This document shows, one piece after another, positions 60,834 to 64,000 of a DNA stretch of 64,000 nucleotides. Source of the stretch: Amphibacillus xylanus NBRC 15112. Lineage in GTDB: Bacteria; Bacillota; Bacilli; Bacillales; Amphibacillaceae. The translations under genes and the position numbers were made by a program. Position 1 is the stretch's first letter. The number at the start of each line of letters is the position of its first letter. Where the stretch lies: NCBI RefSeq assembly GCF_000307165.1, contig NC_018704.1:1736001-1800000 (forward strand), written 5' to 3'. Below the pieces are notes generated by a model. It worked only from the letters and a program-made list of their open reading frames with translations. It was not told the DNA's origin and did not search any database.

Positions 60834-62591
60834 ATGATCAAAGAAGCTATTTATCACAAGCCGATCAACCAGTATTTGTACAACTATGATAATGAAACAG
60901 TCCACATCATGTTACAAGCAAAAGCTAAAGATTTAAAATCTGTCTCACTAGTCTATGGAGACCCATATGATTTCACTGGTGAAAACTGGAATTATAAACT
61001 GAAAGAAATGTATATATCAGGTCAAACTGAATCACTAGACTATTGGAAAGTCGAAATTAAGCCTGAGTTCCGTCGTCTACGTTATGGTTTTTATTGTGAG
61101 TCTTTTGATGGTCAAATAAGTTACTTTACTGAACGCGGACATTACAGTGAAGCCCCTAAAGCCATTGGTTATTATTTCTGTCTACCATATTTACATGAGG
61201 TTGATACGTTTTCAGCGCCAAATTGGGTTAAAGACACAGTTTGGTATCAAATCTTCCCTGAGCGTTTTGCTAATGGAGATCCTTCGATTAATCCGGAAGG
61301 TACTTTACCTTGGGGTGAACATGATCCAACTCCAACTAACTATTTTGGCGGCGATTTCCAGGGTATCATTGATCATTTAGATTACTTAAGTGATTTAGGG
61401 ATTAATGGTATTTACTTTACACCAATTTTTAAAGCGGGTTCAAACCATAAATACGATACAATCGATTATTTTGAAATCGACCCGCAATTTGGAGATAAGG
61501 AAAAGTTAAAAGAATTAGTCACTGCTTGTCATAAACGAGGTATTCGTGTCATGTTGGATGCTGTATTTAATCATAGTGGATTTTACTTTGAACAGTTCCA
61601 AGATGTTCTAGAAAAAGGCGAAGCATCACAATATAAAGACTGGTTCCACATTTATGATTTTCCAGTAAAACCAGGTGAAAAGCCGAATTATGATACATTT
61701 GGATTTGTTGCAAATATGCCTAAATTAAATACAGCTAACCCTGAAGTTAAGGAATATTTATTAAAAGTTGCGCGCTATTGGATTGAAGAATTTGATATTG
61801 ATGGATGGAGACTTGATGTTGCGAACGAAGTTGACCATGCATTCTGGCGTGAGTTTAGAAATGAAGTTAAGCAAATTAAACCAGATGTTTATATTTTAGG
61901 TGAGATTTGGCACGATTCAATGAGATGGCTACAAGGTGATCAATTTGATGCAGTAATGAACTATCCATTTACTGATAGTGTGATTGACTTCTTTGGTAAT
62001 CATTCTATTGACGTCAAACAGTTTAAAAATCGTTTAACTGAAATTATGCATATGTACCCAGAAAACGTTCAAAACTATCTTTTCAATTTATTAGATAGTC
62101 ATGATACGCCTAGGGTGCTCACATTAGCTAACCAAAACAAAGATCGTGTGAGATTGATGTATTTATTCCTACTTACGTTTATTGGTTCACCATGTATCTA
62201 TTATGGGGATGAAATAGGAATGGATGGTGGTGGTGATCCTGGCTGCCGTGCATGTATGGAATGGGATCCAGACAAACAAGATCTAGAGTTACGTCAATTT
62301 ATTCAAAATCTCATTCAATTAAGAAAAGAAACTCCAGTATTTGGTGCAGAAGGGCAATTTGAATTCCTTCACATTTTTGAAGAATCAAATAGCATTGTTT
62401 ATCAAAAACAAACTGACAATGAAAAATTAATTTTTGTCATCAATAATAGTGATCAAGAACAAATAATTACAGTTCCTGAATTAGCAGGACAAGCTACTCA
62501 GCCAATTTTTGCAGATCAAGCGGCTGAATTAGATGAACACGGCCAAGTTCAACTTTCTAATTACGGTTTTCAATGTTATAAAATTCAATAA
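60834..62591 (+). CDS. Neopullulanase / cyclomaltodextrinase (GH13)
   Basis: The 585-residue protein has an N-terminal CBM34-like domain (about 1-120; NETVHIMLQAKAKDLKSVSL) and a GH13 barrel of the neopullulanase/maltogenic amylase type (VWYQIFPERFANGDP, WRLDVANEVDH, ILGEIWHDS, LLDSHDTPR). It has no signal peptide. It splits cyclodextrins, pullulan and maltodextrins in the cytoplasm. GGAGG precedes the ATG, and a perfect palindromic operator overlaps the promoter, so MalR control is likely. Confidence 0.93.
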   Translation: MIKEAIYHKPINQYLYNYDNETVHIMLQAKAKDLKSVSLVYGDPYDFTGENWNYKLKEMYISGQTESLDYWKVEIKPEFRRLRYGFYCESFDGQISYFTERGHYSEAPKAIGYYFCLPYLHEVDTFSAPNWVKDTVWYQIFPERFANGDPSINPEGTLPWGEHDPTPTNYFGGDFQGIIDHLDYLSDLGINGIYFTPIFKAGSNHKYDTIDYFEIDPQFGDKEKLKELVTACHKRGIRVMLDAVFNHSGFYFEQFQDVLEKGEASQYKDWFHIYDFPVKPGEKPNYDTFGFVANMPKLNTANPEVKEYLLKVARYWIEEFDIDGWRLDVANEVDHAFWREFRNEVKQIKPDVYILGEIWHDSMRWLQGDQFDAVMNYPFTDSVIDFFGNHSIDVKQFKNRLTEIMHMYPENVQNYLFNLLDSHDTPRVLTLANQNKDRVRLMYLFLLTFIGSPCIYYGDEIGMDGGGDPGCRACMEWDPDKQDLELRQFIQNLIQLRKETPVFGAEGQFEFLHIFEESNSIVYQKQTDNEKLIFVINNSDQEQIITVPELAGQATQPIFADQAAELDEHGQVQLSNYGFQCYKIQ

Positions 62592-62617
62592 TCATTAAGA
62601 ACATTTTCCATTTCTTA

Positions 62618-62646
62618 TTGACGCAAGATTAGTTTGCCTATATAAT
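62618..62646 (+). promoter_or_regulatory. Promoter of the leader peptide/ABC exporter unit
   Basis: TTGACG (62618-62623), 17-base spacer, TATAAT (62641-62646). Confidence 0.85.
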
Positions 62647-62688
62647 GATAGCGGATTAATCAAAAATAATAAAAAGGAGGTCATGATA

Positions 62689-62787
62689 ATGATTGTTACT
62701 CAAGTAAATCAAGATAAATTATTACATTTAAATAGTTTTAATAATTTCGTGACCCCTATTGATAATAAATTTTCGATCAAATTTTAA
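62689..62787 (+). CDS. Leader peptide (32 aa), BmrB-like in position
   Basis: ATG 62689 has AAGGAGG 8 bases upstream, a very strong site for so small a frame; ATG 62683 is too close. The product MIVTQVNQDKLLHLNSFNNF followed by VTPIDNKFSIKF is not a known protein. It stands between a good promoter and two hairpins in front of an ABC exporter that resembles Bacillus subtilis YheI/BmrC, whose operon begins with the leader peptide BmrB. The role would be to let the translating ribosome control termination, for example when ribosome-targeting drugs slow it. Confidence 0.7.
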   Translation: MIVTQVNQDKLLHLNSFNNFVTPIDNKFSIKF

Positions 62788-62930
62788 TTGTAAATTTATT
62801 TATTATGGGCCACGATATATACTGTGGCCTTGTTCTGTATTTTTTTGAATTGAAAGCGTTATTATGTCTTTCATTCTCATTTTACTTATGAGCAACGTAT
62901 ACGTCACAGGCGTATACGTTTTTTATTTTT
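62764..62930 (+). promoter_or_regulatory. Attenuator between leader peptide and ABC exporter
   Basis: Three stems are visible: AATAAATTT (62764-62772, last codons of the leader) with AAATTTATT (62792-62800); GGCCAC / GTGGCC (62808-62829); and a strong terminator AACGTATACG / CGTATACGTT followed by TTTTATTTTT (62894-62930). The first stem would be opened by a ribosome that finishes the leader, as in ribosome-controlled attenuation. I could not define the alternative antiterminator fold. The remaining gap to 62980 shows nothing else. Confidence 0.65.
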
Positions 62931-62980
62931 TACATCCTTATAGTCTAGTGTTTAGTCTTTTGAAATGGAGAGTGGTCAAA

Positions 62981-64000
62981 ATGTTTTCAGTTTTAGGTAA
63001 GTTAGCTTGGTTTTTTAAAGAGCATTGGAAGCGATATACAATTGGCATTATTGCACTAGTAATTGTTAATATCCTCGAGTTGGTACCACCACGCCTACTA
63101 GGTGAAACAATAGATTTGATTCAATTCAATGAGTTAACAAAACCAATTTTAACAAAAACAATTATTGCTTTTTTTGTCGTAATTATTGCAAAGTATTTTA
63201 TTATGCTAATTTGGGACATTAACTTATTTGGCGGATCAATTATTTTAGAGCGTAAAATGCGGTCTAAATTTATGCGTCATTTACTAAAAATGAATCCAAG
63301 TTTCTTTAGCAAAAATCGTTCTGGTGACCTAATGGCCAGGGCAACAAATGATTTAAAATCAATTATGATGACAGCCGGTTTTGGTATTTTAACACTGTTT
63401 GATTCAACCGTGTTAATGGTTTTTATTATCTTTACAATGGGATTTACAATCAGTTGGGCTTTAACATTTGCAGCCTTAATCCCAATGCCATTCATCGCAT
63501 TAGCCATTCAAAAGTACGGTAAGTCAATTCATCAAAGATTTACTGAAGCTCAAGATGCCTTTTCTGAAATGAACAACTATACACTAGAATCTATTCGTGG
63601 TGTCCGTGTTGTTCGAGCTTTTGTTCAGGAAGAGCATGACCAAGAGCGATTTAATGACATTACAGAGGACGTTTTTAATAAAAATAAATCTGTTGCAGAG
63701 CTTGACGCATTATTTGAACCTACAATTAAAATTCTTGTTGGTTTGTCATATGCGATCGGCTTAGGGTACGGGATTTACATGGTGGTTAACAATCTGATAT
63801 CAATCGGAGACTTGGTTACATTTAATATGTATTTAGGTATGTTAATTTGGCCGATGATCGCACTTGGACATTTAATTAACGTAATGCAGCGTGGCCACGC
63901 ATCACTTGATCGAGTTGAAAAAATCTTAAATCAAGAGCCAGATGTTATCGATCCGAAAGAGCCTAAATCAATTAACGCTCCTGAAGTCATTACATTTAAT
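62981..64000 (+). CDS. bmrC: Multidrug ABC exporter subunit, BmrC/YheI-like (5' part)
   Basis: The frame is open to the end of the window (340 codons). The N-terminal membrane domain (MFSVLGKLAWFFKEHWKRYT; ELVPPRLLGETIDLI; NRSGDLMARATNDL; GFGILTLFDSTV; ESIRGVRVVRAFVQEEHDQERF) matches the heterodimeric exporter half YheI/BmrC of Bacillus subtilis as I remember it. The nucleotide-binding domain and the partner subunit should follow outside the window. The leader peptide and terminator upstream support a drug-induced exporter. Confidence 0.88.
   Translation, partial: MFSVLGKLAWFFKEHWKRYTIGIIALVIVNILELVPPRLLGETIDLIQFNELTKPILTKTIIAFFVVIIAKYFIMLIWDINLFGGSIILERKMRSKFMRHLLKMNPSFFSKNRSGDLMARATNDLKSIMMTAGFGILTLFDSTVLMVFIIFTMGFTISWALTFAALIPMPFIALAIQKYGKSIHQRFTEAQDAFSEMNNYTLESIRGVRVVRAFVQEEHDQERFNDITEDVFNKNKSVAELDALFEPTIKILVGLSYAIGLGYGIYMVVNNLISIGDLVTFNMYLGMLIWPMIALGHLINVMQRGHASLDRVEKILNQEPDVIDPKEPKSINAPEVITFN

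Noticed and set aside
63277-63507. A minus-strand frame inside the ABC exporter gene
   Set aside because: The plus-strand exporter frame runs through without a break and matches YheI/BmrC; the other frame is a shadow.

Overview
The window reads as the chromosome of a low-GC Gram-positive of the family Bacillaceae. Ribosome binding sites are strong AGGAGG types, and PerR, PurR, LicT and CcpA/LacI-type sites have the classical Bacillus layout. The specialisation is plant polysaccharide use: two GH10 xylanases, GH43, GH1, GH65 and five GH13-type catalytic units. A xylanolytic, facultatively anaerobic Bacillaceae such as Amphibacillus or Halolactibacillus would fit, but I cannot prove the genus from the sequence.

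Layout. 1-912: 3' part of a GH65 phosphorylase. 985-1488: small ISL3-derived element. 1.5-4.1 kb: PerR-type dps and a thiol-redox group (CcdA, TlpA/ResA-like, thioredoxin-like). 4.2-6.9 kb: AraC regulator divergent from a GH43 enzyme. 7.0-9.4 kb: CBS protein with an apparent HEPN domain, a 58-aa membrane peptide, and PurR-type guaC. 9.5-12.8 kb: operon of a ComEC/ComEA-like lipoprotein, DUF3006 and a CPBP protease, plus a phosphoesterase. 13.0-17.4 kb: PadR module, M42 peptidase, ABC exporter. 17.5-20.96 kb: a phased repeat array, an Xis-like HTH, a pseudouridine synthase, and an ISLre2-type IS that has split an acetyltransferase gene. 21.0-23.3 kb: antiporter and Xre/DUF3169 pair. 23.4-28.5 kb: LicT-controlled beta-glucoside PTS operon and a small sigma factor. 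28.7-36 kb: two surface xylanases. 36.3-39.8 kb: TauE permease, 5'-3' exonuclease, oligo-1,6-glucosidase. 40.2-50.6 kb: cell-wall amylopullulanase and a second copy of the same enzyme pair encoded as two genes. 50.8-52.9 kb: diguanylate cyclase and an unknown membrane-anchored protein. 53.0-53.5 kb: second ISL3-derived element. 53.6-62.6 kb: maltodextrin ABC transporter, chemoreceptor, LacI repressor, neopullulanase-type enzyme. 62.6-64 kb: leader peptide with attenuator and the start of a BmrC-like ABC exporter.

How the parts fit. Starch and pullulan would be cut outside the cell by the anchored amylase/pullulanases. Maltodextrins would enter through MdxEFG and be processed by the GH13 enzymes, MalL and the GH65 phosphorylase. 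Similar palindromic LacI/CcpA-type operators (core GCAAACG-TTGC) lie upstream of most of these genes, including the chemoreceptor and the repressor itself. Xylan would be cut at the surface by the two GH10 enzymes and its arabinose side chains removed by the GH43 enzyme. Beta-glucosides enter through the PTS under antitermination.

The least explained signals are: two arrays of GTGCGAA with strict 20/21-bp phasing (11885-11977 and 17524-17633); two small ISL3-derived elements with perfect 8-bp target duplications, each landing next to a terminator and carrying a large palindrome; the HEPN-CBS fusion; and the leader-peptide attenuator in front of the ABC exporter.
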